Shown in pieces: positions 1 to 6,978 of a stretch of 7,069 bases of DNA. The DNA comes from DAOVDI01 sp965373045 (lineage in GTDB: Bacteria; Acidobacteriota; Aminicenantia; Aminicenantales; Aminicenantaceae). The notes beneath the pieces are model-generated. The model saw only the letters and a list, made by a program, of their open reading frames with translations, made no database searches and had not been told where the DNA came from. Position numbers and translations under genes: made by a program. The stretch is taken from contig CBDVEQ010000139.1 in assembly GCA_965373045.1 (NCBI GenBank), positions 1 to 7,069 on the forward strand, given 5' to 3'. Each line of letters opens with the position of its first letter. Position 1 is the first letter of the stretch.

Positions 1-44
1 TCAAGTGAAAGAATAAGAGGCCAAAGAAGAAGAACCCAATAAAC
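1..44. other. Short 3' flank of the lyase operon, no gene identified
   Basis: These bases follow the lyase stop codon on the minus strand. No GC-rich hairpin with a T-run is visible, so no intrinsic terminator can be called. One minus-strand frame spells a short hydrophobic, Phe-rich stretch, but no ATG opens it and the window ends. The operon may continue beyond the window. Confidence 0.4.
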
Positions 45-2369
45 TTATTTGATTTTAAATGTATTTCGCCAGTAGCGCACCTTGCCGGTCCCTGCGCTGT
101 CTGGCGAAGCATCAAAAGCCAGGCCGAAAACAGAGTTTTTAGCGGCATGCAGGACCTTATCTTTATAAAGGATCTTTGTCATATTAACAGCGGTGTAGAT
201 TCCTCTCCTTGGACCTAGAGCGGCAAAGAAGAAATCACTATTGGTCGTAAAGTCGCCATAGCTCAATTTGCCGGACTCGAAAGTGTACCTGGGCCGGCGC
301 CAGTCGCGGACCATATCCATACGCAGGTTATTTTTGACCCCGACAAAAATGGTCTTTTCCCCGGTTTTGATCTCGACTCCGATTCCCTGTCTCTCCGGGA
401 GAACGGGGAGCAAACAGACTTGATCTAGCCACTTCTGAGGCGGATCTGCGGCTGCATGCGGGATCAGCACGGTAACAAAAGATACGGTTTCACCCAGTTC
501 AAAATGTTGTGCTGTGGTCTGGTGGATGACTTTTTCATCCTGGTAGTGCCGCTTTTCAGGGAGGACCCCTTCCAGTTTGTAGTGGGTCTCGGGGAAATAG
601 ATAAGCAGATGGGTGGAGGTAGGGAGTGTATGGTTTCTGATCCGGTCATAGACTGTGTCGTACCAGTGTTTTCCCTGATCCAGTACCTTTCTGGTGTGCC
701 AGAGATTAGCCAGGGTGTAAAAATCTTCCTTCAGGGCCTTGAAAATATCAAAGACAACAAAAATACCCGGTTCTTTGATGTAAGTGATCACTCTGTCCCA
801 CTTATAGCCCATCTTGTCGTCGATCAATCTGGTCCGGCTGTAATCGAAATCATCAAAAGTGAGAAAATCCACCTTCTGTGTCCGGATGGGCCGGTAGGAA
901 CCGGCATTACGGAGGAATTCGAGCACTGTCTGTCCTTTGATTTCATCCCGGATACTGTACCGGTATTCTCCCTGTTTCTGGCCCATGAAGAGCTTTTCCG
1001 GCCGCACGCACAGACGGTTGTGGAAGTAATCCTGCCTGTATGCCCCATACGGTCCGCTTGGCATGTAATCCCTGTAACCGCCGTCATGGAGTAGCACGGA
1101 TCCGCCTGCCATTAAGAGCACGATACTGTTTTCATCTGCGTGGCCGTGGGTCATCTTTTCCTCTTCAACAGGAATGGTGTCTCTGAGATAATCCCTGAAG
1201 ATCAGGCCTCCGTCGCCTTCATCCCGGTAGTTAAGGAGCATATATGTGGATTCGGGTTTCCATCCATTCCGGAAAACGATTTTTTTCCCCTGAACATCCT
1301 CCATAACCTCCTGGGACAAGCTGACAGGTTCTTTGGCCGGCAGATCGTCATCGCCCCATAGGCAGCAGTCAAGAAGATTATAGCCGAGGCCGGTACTGAC
1401 CGGATTATCGAAGTCTATGAATTTTTGGGCGATAATAGAGGCCGCCCATTTAAGGCGGGGATCTTTGTACTGTTTAGCGGCTGCTTCAAAAAAGACAAGG
1501 TAAAGCCGCCAGCTGGACTGCCAGTGGGCGTCACCGAAATCCGGGATCATCCCATCCGGGCACATCAAATTGAGAAAATAGTGTGCGTAATAATACATCT
1601 CCGGAGTTTTGAAAAGATCTTCCATATTGCCCATGGCATAGGAATAACCGCAGAGAGCATAAAGCCAGACCCCGTGATAGATCGTGGCATCCTCGATCTC
1701 CCAGTTTCCCCAGTTGTCATCCCCAAGGGCTTTGCGCTGCATCTTCCAGATGTGTTTTCTGGGATGGTCGTCCACTGCGCGGATCGCCCATGCCAGTGAC
1801 TCGGCCCTGAGGACAGTGCGGTTCATAGGTCCCCATTCCTGTGTTCTCAAAAGATATTCCATGCTGTCGGCGATGATACCTTCGATTTGTTTCTTTTCAT
1901 GCTCAGAAAATATGTCTTTATTTTTAAGTGTGTCATAAGCCCTGATATACCGCATAACCGTGAAAAAATCCGGCAGTACCGGCACACCATCACTGTAATC
2001 CGCTCTCCTCTGTATGGAGGATCTCGGGTACATGGAACGAAAGTCTCCGTATGTTAAAAGAACAAGCTTGGCTCTGTTGGCATATTCCCTGTTGTTTTCT
2101 TTCTCAAACAGACAGGAATAAATCACAGCCATCTCCAACAGCCCGCCTGGGGGGCGGTATCCGAATACATTGTCAGCATCAAATTTTTTTCTCCAACGTT
2201 CTATGATCTCGTCATAATGATCCCAATAATAATCAGCCGAAGCACGGGCATAGGAAAGGTATTTCTCAAGGGGAACGCGCTTAGTGGCTGATGCCTGGCT
2301 GCATATGAGAAGCAGGATCAGAACAAAGCAAAGGAGTACAACTGCGGGATAGCTTTTTGTGTTATTCAT
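45..2369 (-). CDS. Exported heparinase II/III-like polysaccharide lyase
   Basis: 774 residues, probably secreted to the periplasm or cell surface. The N-terminus is a Sec signal: short polar head, hydrophobic core at about residues 9-22, then A-S-A with likely cleavage after residue 28. C23 is not in a proper lipobox (Ile precedes it), so a lipoprotein is less likely. Residues about 35-330 are helix-rich, as expected for the alpha/alpha toroid of these lyases, with N183 and Y231-H232 as candidate active-site positions. The family hallmark lies at about 408-432 (HGHADENS, then L-L-H-D-G-G-Y), followed by Y448-F-H450-N451; this is the heparinase II/III C-terminal beta-sandwich signature with its metal/structural histidines. 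The remainder to 774 is beta-rich. Known members cleave uronate-containing polysaccharides (heparin, alginate and others) by beta-elimination; the substrate here cannot be read from the sequence. It is the last visible gene of a three-gene operon, and its start codon overlaps the cupin stop. The family call is firm; specificity is open. Confidence 0.88.
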   Translation of the reverse strand: MNNTKSYPAVVLLCFVLILLLICSQASATKRVPLEKYLSYARASADYYWDHYDEIIERWRKKFDADNVFGYRPPGGLLEMAVIYSCLFEKENNREYANRAKLVLLTYGDFRSMYPRSSIQRRADYSDGVPVLPDFFTVMRYIRAYDTLKNKDIFSEHEKKQIEGIIADSMEYLLRTQEWGPMNRTVLRAESLAWAIRAVDDHPRKHIWKMQRKALGDDNWGNWEIEDATIYHGVWLYALCGYSYAMGNMEDLFKTPEMYYYAHYFLNLMCPDGMIPDFGDAHWQSSWRLYLVFFEAAAKQYKDPRLKWAASIIAQKFIDFDNPVSTGLGYNLLDCCLWGDDDLPAKEPVSLSQEVMEDVQGKKIVFRNGWKPESTYMLLNYRDEGDGGLIFRDYLRDTIPVEEEKMTHGHADENSIVLLMAGGSVLLHDGGYRDYMPSGPYGAYRQDYFHNRLCVRPEKLFMGQKQGEYRYSIRDEIKGQTVLEFLRNAGSYRPIRTQKVDFLTFDDFDYSRTRLIDDKMGYKWDRVITYIKEPGIFVVFDIFKALKEDFYTLANLWHTRKVLDQGKHWYDTVYDRIRNHTLPTSTHLLIYFPETHYKLEGVLPEKRHYQDEKVIHQTTAQHFELGETVSFVTVLIPHAAADPPQKWLDQVCLLPVLPERQGIGVEIKTGEKTIFVGVKNNLRMDMVRDWRRPRYTFESGKLSYGDFTTNSDFFFAALGPRRGIYTAVNMTKILYKDKVLHAAKNSVFGLAFDASPDSAGTGKVRYWRNTFKIK

Positions 2370-2381
2370 GATGATCCTTCC
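2366..2381 (-). promoter_or_regulatory. ATGA stop/start overlap with Shine-Dalgarno for the lyase gene
   Basis: On the minus strand the cupin stop TGA and the lyase start ATG share bases in an ATGA tetranucleotide (2369-2366). A GGAAGGA ribosome-binding site (2381-2375) lies five bases before the ATG, inside the last cupin codons. This fixes the lyase start and suggests translational coupling of the two genes. Confidence 0.8.
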
Positions 2382-2755
2382 AATTTTTTACTTTCCTCAG
2401 GTTTTTTGTGCAGATGGCCTTTCCTTTTCTTTCCCTGCAGCGGCCCTTCGAACCATGTGATCTTGAGTTGTGTAAGGGCTTCAATTTTGTGTTCCTGTCC
2501 AGTGGGTGTGTACACCATATCCCCCGGTCCGACCCGGTATGTACGGCCTGATTCAGTGACATCTGCGACTCCTTCGATGAATATCCACCACTCGTCACAA
2601 TCATGGTAATGGTAATCGGTAATGGCTCCTTCGGCCAGTATGTCGACACCATACTCCCGGATCGATGAACTGTCCGGCAGAGGATCGATAGGAGATAATT
2701 TTTTTGTTACAAAGGCAGGCGGGTTGTGATGTTCTTTTCCCTGGATATGAGGCAT
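2366..2755 (-). CDS. Small single-domain cupin protein
   Basis: 129 residues, no signal peptide, so probably cytosolic. Both cupin motifs are complete: motif 1 is G43-x5-H49-x-H51-x3-E55-x6-G62 and motif 2 is G78-x5-P84-x-G86-x2-H89. The 3-His/1-Glu set (H49, H51, E55, H89) should bind one divalent metal. Residues about 1-35 form a short leader strand region. The last ~22 residues are a polar Lys/His/Arg-rich tail with no cupin counterpart. Cupins of this size include isomerases, dioxygenases, sugar-binding proteins and KdgF, which linearises unsaturated uronates released by polysaccharide lyases. Sitting directly before a lyase makes a KdgF-like role attractive. However, KdgF as I recall it uses Gln where this protein has E55, so this is inference only. 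It lies 17 nt after the dehydrogenase and overlaps the lyase start. Confidence 0.85.
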   Translation of the reverse strand: MPHIQGKEHHNPPAFVTKKLSPIDPLPDSSSIREYGVDILAEGAITDYHYHDCDEWWIFIEGVADVTESGRTYRVGPGDMVYTPTGQEHKIEALTQLKITWFEGPLQGKKRKGHLHKKPEESKKLEGSS

Positions 2756-2763
2756 GTCAGTTA

Positions 2764-2768
2764 CTCCC
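2764..2768 (-). promoter_or_regulatory. Ribosome-binding site of the cupin gene
   Basis: On the minus strand GGGAG lies eight bases before the cupin ATG, in the 17-nt gap after the dehydrogenase stop. It supports the start at 2755 and co-transcription with the upstream gene. Confidence 0.65.
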
Positions 2769-2772
2769 GTTC

Positions 2773-3720
2773 TTAAAATTCCATGACTATTTTATCTGCT
2801 AGCTGTTTATCCAGCATTTTTATGGCTTTTTTGTATTCCGCAGCGGTAAAGGAAAAAACATGGGAAACGATCCGGCCGGGATCGATCAGCTTCCTGTTCA
2901 CATGAGCTGCCGTTTCATTCCATACCGCCCAATCAAAAGCGAATTGTGTCTTAATTGAGAGGCTTTTTTCAAACCATTGAGACTGGTTGACCTCAAAAGG
3001 AAGATCGTTGTACCCGAAGAGAAGCGCCTCTCTTGCTGCAAGATCAAAGGCCATTTTTATGCCCTCGTGGCTGCCTGAACATTCGATAACGGTCTCAGGC
3101 TCCTCTTCTTTCAGGGCTTTTATTGCAGCGGTGTCTGAAGAAAGGATTGCGGCGTCTGCACCCAGCGCCATGGCTTTGTCCAGTCGTTTTTTCTTTTTTT
3201 CTATGCAGGTTATTCGGTACGCTCCCAGGACCTTGAGCCACTGAATGGCAGCAAGTCCAGCCGGTCCCAGGCCGATGACCACACATTTGGCCCGCAGGAT
3301 TTTTTCGCCTCGCTTGAGGATCGCTAATATGCAGGCATACAATTCGGTCGGGGCCAGTGAAACAGGGGAAATGGAAGAGACTGTGGGTCGTGCCCACCGT
3401 TCCGGACAGACGATGTATTCCTGATGAAGATCTCCGGCCCATCCGCAAAGTAAAACCCGGTCTCCTTTATTAAGGGAATGAACACTGCTGCCGACTGCCT
3501 CGATCTCCCCGCAGCCTTCATGTCCCGGGAATCCGGGCGGACAGGGATATTCACATTTTTTCGCCCCTGAATAGAGGTTTTGGAAGATCTTTTTTTCGTG
3601 TTGACTGCAGATGCTAGAGGCCAGCATCCGTACAAGGACCTGATCGGGTTCGGTGATGTCAGGACGGGGAACATCGATTAGTCGGACATCTTCCGGGGCT
3701 TCTATCTGAAGGGCTTTCAT
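2773..3720 (-). CDS. Zinc-type medium-chain alcohol/polyol dehydrogenase
   Basis: 315 residues, cytosolic, first gene of the operon with the cupin and lyase. The N-terminus (MKALQIEAPEDVRL) is the usual first strand of medium-chain dehydrogenases, which supports this start. The GroES-like domain carries the expected catalytic zinc ligands: C38 (S-I-C-S-Q-H) and H67-E68 in the G-H-E-G motif, with C130 as a plausible third ligand. The Rossmann fold follows with G150-L-G-P-A-G155; E174 at the end of the second strand suggests NAD(H) rather than NADP(H). The four-cysteine structural-zinc lobe is absent, which explains the length below the usual ~340-350. Family members oxidise alcohols, polyols, sugars or threonine or run in reverse; the substrate is not deducible here. 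Next to a lyase and a cupin, a sugar or sugar-acid derivative is the natural guess. The ribosome-binding site is weak and the promoter is very close to the ATG. Confidence 0.87.
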   Translation of the reverse strand: MKALQIEAPEDVRLIDVPRPDITEPDQVLVRMLASSICSQHEKKIFQNLYSGAKKCEYPCPPGFPGHEGCGEIEAVGSSVHSLNKGDRVLLCGWAGDLHQEYIVCPERWARPTVSSISPVSLAPTELYACILAILKRGEKILRAKCVVIGLGPAGLAAIQWLKVLGAYRITCIEKKKKRLDKAMALGADAAILSSDTAAIKALKEEEPETVIECSGSHEGIKMAFDLAAREALLFGYNDLPFEVNQSQWFEKSLSIKTQFAFDWAVWNETAAHVNRKLIDPGRIVSHVFSFTAAEYKKAIKMLDKQLADKIVMEF

Positions 3721-3731
3721 ATCTTTACTTT

Positions 3732-3760
3732 TTTATACCTATTAAATGGCTGGCTGTAAA
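3732..3760 (-). promoter_or_regulatory. Sigma70-like promoter for the dehydrogenase-cupin-lyase operon
   Basis: On the minus strand TTTACA (3760-3755) and TATAAA (3737-3732) each match five of six consensus bases and are separated by the ideal 17 nt. Only 11 bases separate the -10 box from the dehydrogenase ATG, so transcription would begin about 4-6 bases before the start codon. No clear Shine-Dalgarno is present in that stretch, so initiation may be near-leaderless. Prediction from sequence only. Confidence 0.5.
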
Positions 3761-3828
3761 GCTATTTGACAGTTTCAAGCTGAACTCATTCTTTAACCGG
3801 AGTGTTCCTCAGGAAAAATCAGGCACAT

Positions 3829-3843
3829 TTATTGCAGCAATAA
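3829..3843. promoter_or_regulatory. 15-bp palindrome, candidate operator in the divergent intergenic region
   Basis: TTATTGC-A-GCAATAA is a perfect inverted repeat with seven-base arms around a single central base. It lies 49 bp before the hydrolase ATG and 108 bp before the dehydrogenase ATG. It fits a dimeric repressor or activator site that could control one or both divergent genes. It overlaps a weak plus-strand -35-like TTGCAG (3832-3837). No regulator gene is in the window, so the binding protein is unknown. Confidence 0.4.
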
Positions 3844-3878
3844 TAAATGAAAAATATTTATGAATAGTTCGAATTGAC

Positions 3879-3885
3879 AAGGAGG
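3879..3885 (+). promoter_or_regulatory. Strong ribosome-binding site of the hydrolase gene
   Basis: AAGGAGG lies seven bases before the ATG at 3893. It is a near-perfect Shine-Dalgarno sequence and decides the start. It contrasts with the weak site in front of the divergent dehydrogenase. Confidence 0.85.
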
Positions 3886-3892
3886 TATTATA

Positions 3893-4699
3893 ATGGGAAC
3901 AGGGAAAAAGATCGTTTTACTGACTATTTTGGCTGTGATATTCTTATTTATGTTTTTCTTTACATTAATGGGAGCACAGAAGGATTTGAAATTCACCATC
4001 CTCTATGACAATTACGTCTACAAAGAAGGGACAAAAGCAGACTGGGGATTCTCTTGTTTGGTCGAAGGTCCGGAAAAAACCATCCTGTTCGACACCGGGA
4101 CCAAACCTGCGATCCTGCTGCACAATATTGAGGAGATGAATGTCGATCTGAATAAGATCGATGCTGTAGTCATTTCACATAATCATGGTGACCATACAGG
4201 CGGTCTTTTGACTGTTCTGAAAATAAATCCCCGTGTATCTGTGTATTTGCCGGTTTCTTTTGCCTCAAAATATGAGCAAAAAGTAGACAAGGATAAAACC
4301 AGAGTGATCGCTGTCAATGAGTCCATGAAGATCTGCAAAGATGTTTACTCTACCGGGGAGATGGGGACAGGGATCAAGGAACAGTCTTTGATCCTGGATA
4401 CGTCCAAAGGGCTGGTTATTGTAACCGGGTGCTCACACCAGGGAATAGTCAACATCCTGAAAAAGGCAAAAGACGTCTTGGATAAGGATATCTATATGGT
4501 ATTCGGCGGATTCCATCTGATGCGGCATTCCGACGAACAGGTCAAGGACATTATCAAGATCTTCAAGGAGATGGGTGTTTTAAAATGCGGTGCCACTCAC
4601 TGTACCGGGGACAGGCAAATCGAGCTGTTTAAGAAAGCTTATGGCGATAATTATGTCCCGATAGGCACAGGAAATATCTTGAAAATCGATCTAAAATAA
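3893..4699 (+). CDS. Membrane-anchored or exported metallo-beta-lactamase-fold hydrolase (COG1237 type)
   Basis: 268 residues. K5-K6 are followed by a hydrophobic segment at about residues 7-27 with no clean signal-peptidase site, so the enzyme is either anchored in the inner membrane facing the periplasm or exported. The catalytic domain follows in the expected order: W51-G-F-S, F-D67-T-G, the metal site H96-N-H98-G-D100-H101, then T-G-C-S-H182, G-G-F-H208-L and H236-C-T-G. This set is typical of COG1237 metal-dependent hydrolases, often annotated as 7,8-dihydropterin-6-methyl-4-(ribofuranosyl)aminobenzene 5'-phosphate synthase after archaeal relatives. Real substrates in bacteria are poorly known, and a pterin role should not be assumed. 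All metal ligands appear present, so it should be active with a di-metal (Zn) centre. It is transcribed alone, divergent from the dehydrogenase operon and convergent with the receptor gene. Confidence 0.85.
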   Translation: MGTGKKIVLLTILAVIFLFMFFFTLMGAQKDLKFTILYDNYVYKEGTKADWGFSCLVEGPEKTILFDTGTKPAILLHNIEEMNVDLNKIDAVVISHNHGDHTGGLLTVLKINPRVSVYLPVSFASKYEQKVDKDKTRVIAVNESMKICKDVYSTGEMGTGIKEQSLILDTSKGLVIVTGCSHQGIVNILKKAKDVLDKDIYMVFGGFHLMRHSDEQVKDIIKIFKEMGVLKCGATHCTGDRQIELFKKAYGDNYVPIGTGNILKIDLK

Positions 4700-4764
4700 A
4701 TGAGATAAATATGTGGTCCTGAAAACAAGTTACAGGCTGAATGTCAGCAATAAATAGCCCGGTT

Positions 4765-6978
4765 TTAAAATCCGATTCTCATACTGATCCGGAAAGTCTT
4801 AGTTCCTCCCAATGCCACAACTTTGTTGAAATACGGGCTCAGCACCCGAGTCCCTAGAGTCGTGCTTTCTGCAGCAGGAAACCAGTAGCCCCCATCATTT
4901 TCCAGAGTTACACGGTATTTATCTCCAAGTGCGTTCAATACATCCACGAAAAAGCTCAATCTTCCCCGTTCGGATATGGGAATTGTTTTTTCGAACCTGA
5001 GATCCAGGATGTTTGACGCATTGAGCCGTCTCGAACCAGGTTCTTCCAACAGAACCTGCATGTACTCTGGTCGGGTGTTATGCGTTTCTGTCCAATCGGC
5101 GGGAGGGGCGATGGTTACGCTCCTGGCCCATAAAGCGCCGCTCAGATGTCTGTAATAAACACTCAGCATCAGGCCCCAGGGGAACTGGAAGGCGCCCATA
5201 ACTTTGAAAGCCAGAGGCCTATCATAATCCAGCCTTGCATTTTCTCCGAAATTTACAAAATAATTTGGATTATAAGCAGCCTGAGTCATTCTGGAACTCG
5301 CAGAATAACCCAGATGAATATTGCCTTTTGATTCGCTCAATACCAGAGATCCATTCAACATCCAGTTATTGGACATCCGCTTGTTGAGGACAAATTCAAC
5401 CGCACGGAAAGTTCTTTTCAGTTCCGGAACGTTTTTGATCTGATCGAAGTAAAGGGGCGAGCTGTTGGAAGGGAAGTACACGGTTACCGGTGTCTCCGGA
5501 TATTCGCCTGCAGCAGGAACTATAGTTTCAAAAGGGACCCACCAATTCTGTGTATCCAGTTCATTTGTGTACCAGTATTGCCCGCTATCCATGTCCATTA
5601 GGACATTGTTTATGATGTTTTTATTGTCTTTCCGGATCAGAGTGACATTCAGGGAAAAGTCTTTTGAAATTTCATGCTGAAGGCTGATGGTGAGCTCGTT
5701 TGTATAAGGTGTTGACAGGTCTCCTGCCAGACGGTTTCCATAGGCGGTTTCAGAGTATATACGATAGTCGTCCGGAAAGAGGGCAAAAGCGTCCTCTGTG
5801 CCCACTTCACCATTCATGTCCTCATCATACCAGTAATAATCATGGGTTCGTTCAATAACCATAGGATTTAGAGAATCAAGAAGCTGTAAAGAGGGGATTT
5901 CCGTGTACCGGGCGAAAGACCCTTTGAGCAGAGTTTTGCTGTTTCCGAAAAGATCGATGACCAGCCCTGCCCGAGGCGAGAAGGAATTCCAGACTATGAG
6001 ATTTTTCCATACAGGTATGAACATGTAGGAATAGGGGTTTTGTCCTACAATCGGACTTATCAGCTCTTCGCCGATCTTCAGACCCACTGCATTGCCGATA
6101 GCGAATTTTTGGTAGGCTGACTGATTGCCTATGCTCCGGTCAAACCTTAATCCAAGTTTCAAGGTGATCCTGTCGGCAAAAGTCATGGAATTGGAGAAAA
6201 AAATTCCAATATTTCGAATTTCACTGGAGGGAGTAAATCCGTCTTTTTCAGAGCTTGCAAAATTCATAGAGATCTTTCCAGCCCCGACCGTCATACCTGA
6301 AACAGGTGATGTCTGGAGACCGTAAAAATAGGGACTGCCATTAAAATAATGGACAAGCATCCCGTTTTCTTTCCACACATTCCTTTTGCCGAAAAGATAC
6401 TGGTATTCCAATCCGACATTGAAAACCGCATCAAATCCAGTGGACTGGTTTAAATAGTGGGTGATAAGTGCCCGTACATGGAGCTTTTTCTTCTCATAGA
6501 GATCATTGTATTGGGCGCTTCCCCAATGGTATCCAAGCAGGTCATCGTAATATTCCAGGCTGGATGATTGAGATTCCTGGAGATACAGGGGCGTATGCCC
6601 TGCAATATAACCGCCGGTGACAAGGAGGGAGGTATTCTGATCTACAAGATACTGAATACTGCCGCCGAGAAATAAATGCTGCTCATGGTCAAGAATATAG
6701 GTTGCGTCACGTGTAAGATTCCAGGCCAGGGATTGAGCTGTGTTGGTCTGTTTGTGGTCTGTAAAGTAAAATGTGAGACCAGCTTTGAATTTGGAATAGG
6801 GCTGAAGGGTCAGTTTTACAAAAGCTGATTTTTCATCATTTTCCCAATCATAGGTTTTGTGGATTTTTCTATATGTTTCGGCCCAGGGGATAAATGGTGT
6901 GGTTCTTATATTGTTGAACCAGTTCAGGCTGCTGAAGAACCAGGCTCTGTCCGGCCACAGTACGCCTCCCAAGGTCAT
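4765..6978 (-). CDS. TonB-dependent receptor (Oar-like), beta-barrel part, 5' end missing
   Basis: 737 residues from the first ATG, covering nearly the whole outer-membrane barrel. It opens at L-G-G-V-L-W-P-D-R-A-W-F-F, the motif that in Oar-like receptors follows the plug. Further landmarks are S-P-R-A-G-L near 334-339 with F-G-N-S-K-T-L-L-K-G near 344-353, Y-T-N-E-L-T near 425-430, N-K-R-M-S-N-N-W near 532-539 and the final strand ending R-I-G-F, with the C-terminal Phe recognised by the barrel-assembly machinery. A D385-x-D-x-N-G-x5-D396 loop looks able to bind calcium. Signal peptide, carboxypeptidase-like regulatory domain, TonB box and plug are all absent; whole proteins of this type run to about 1000 residues, so roughly 270-330 residues are missing. 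The reading frame is open upstream of the ATG to 7053 and family-like, so the ATG at 6978 is not a true start. It would import a large ligand such as an oligosaccharide; the ligand is unknown. Confidence 0.82.
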   Translation of the reverse strand: MTLGGVLWPDRAWFFSSLNWFNNIRTTPFIPWAETYRKIHKTYDWENDEKSAFVKLTLQPYSKFKAGLTFYFTDHKQTNTAQSLAWNLTRDATYILDHEQHLFLGGSIQYLVDQNTSLLVTGGYIAGHTPLYLQESQSSSLEYYDDLLGYHWGSAQYNDLYEKKKLHVRALITHYLNQSTGFDAVFNVGLEYQYLFGKRNVWKENGMLVHYFNGSPYFYGLQTSPVSGMTVGAGKISMNFASSEKDGFTPSSEIRNIGIFFSNSMTFADRITLKLGLRFDRSIGNQSAYQKFAIGNAVGLKIGEELISPIVGQNPYSYMFIPVWKNLIVWNSFSPRAGLVIDLFGNSKTLLKGSFARYTEIPSLQLLDSLNPMVIERTHDYYWYDEDMNGEVGTEDAFALFPDDYRIYSETAYGNRLAGDLSTPYTNELTISLQHEISKDFSLNVTLIRKDNKNIINNVLMDMDSGQYWYTNELDTQNWWVPFETIVPAAGEYPETPVTVYFPSNSSPLYFDQIKNVPELKRTFRAVEFVLNKRMSNNWMLNGSLVLSESKGNIHLGYSASSRMTQAAYNPNYFVNFGENARLDYDRPLAFKVMGAFQFPWGLMLSVYYRHLSGALWARSVTIAPPADWTETHNTRPEYMQVLLEEPGSRRLNASNILDLRFEKTIPISERGRLSFFVDVLNALGDKYRVTLENDGGYWFPAAESTTLGTRVLSPYFNKVVALGGTKTFRISMRIGF

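Noticed and set aside
1..44. Hydrophobic Phe-rich frame just after the lyase stop on the minus strand
   Set aside because: No start codon in frame and too short to judge; could be the start of a further gene only with sequence beyond the window.
456..1094. 212-codon plus-strand open frame opposite the lyase gene
   Set aside because: It lies wholly antisense to a well-supported family gene, encodes no recognisable domain, and looks like a by-product of the lyase codon usage.
1425..1799. 124-codon plus-strand open frame opposite the lyase gene
   Set aside because: Antisense shadow with no recognisable motif; the conserved toroid domain is encoded on the other strand.
3095..3674. Two overlapping ~116-codon minus-strand frames inside the dehydrogenase gene
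   Set aside because: They are out of frame with the conserved zinc and Rossmann motifs and show no family features.
3766..3771. Perfect plus-strand TTGACA as a -35 box for the hydrolase gene
   Set aside because: No acceptable -10 hexamer occurs 15-19 bases downstream (best candidates around 3788-3797 are poor), so a promoter cannot be supported.
3843..3861. ATAAAT/ATTTAT inverted repeat upstream of the hydrolase gene
   Set aside because: Short arms in very AT-rich sequence; expected by chance. The adjacent 15-bp palindrome is the stronger signal.
4718..4736. Possible hairpin CCTG...CAGG between the convergent hydrolase and receptor genes
   Set aside because: Four-base stem, a mismatch, two more A-T pairs and no T-run on either strand; not a credible terminator.
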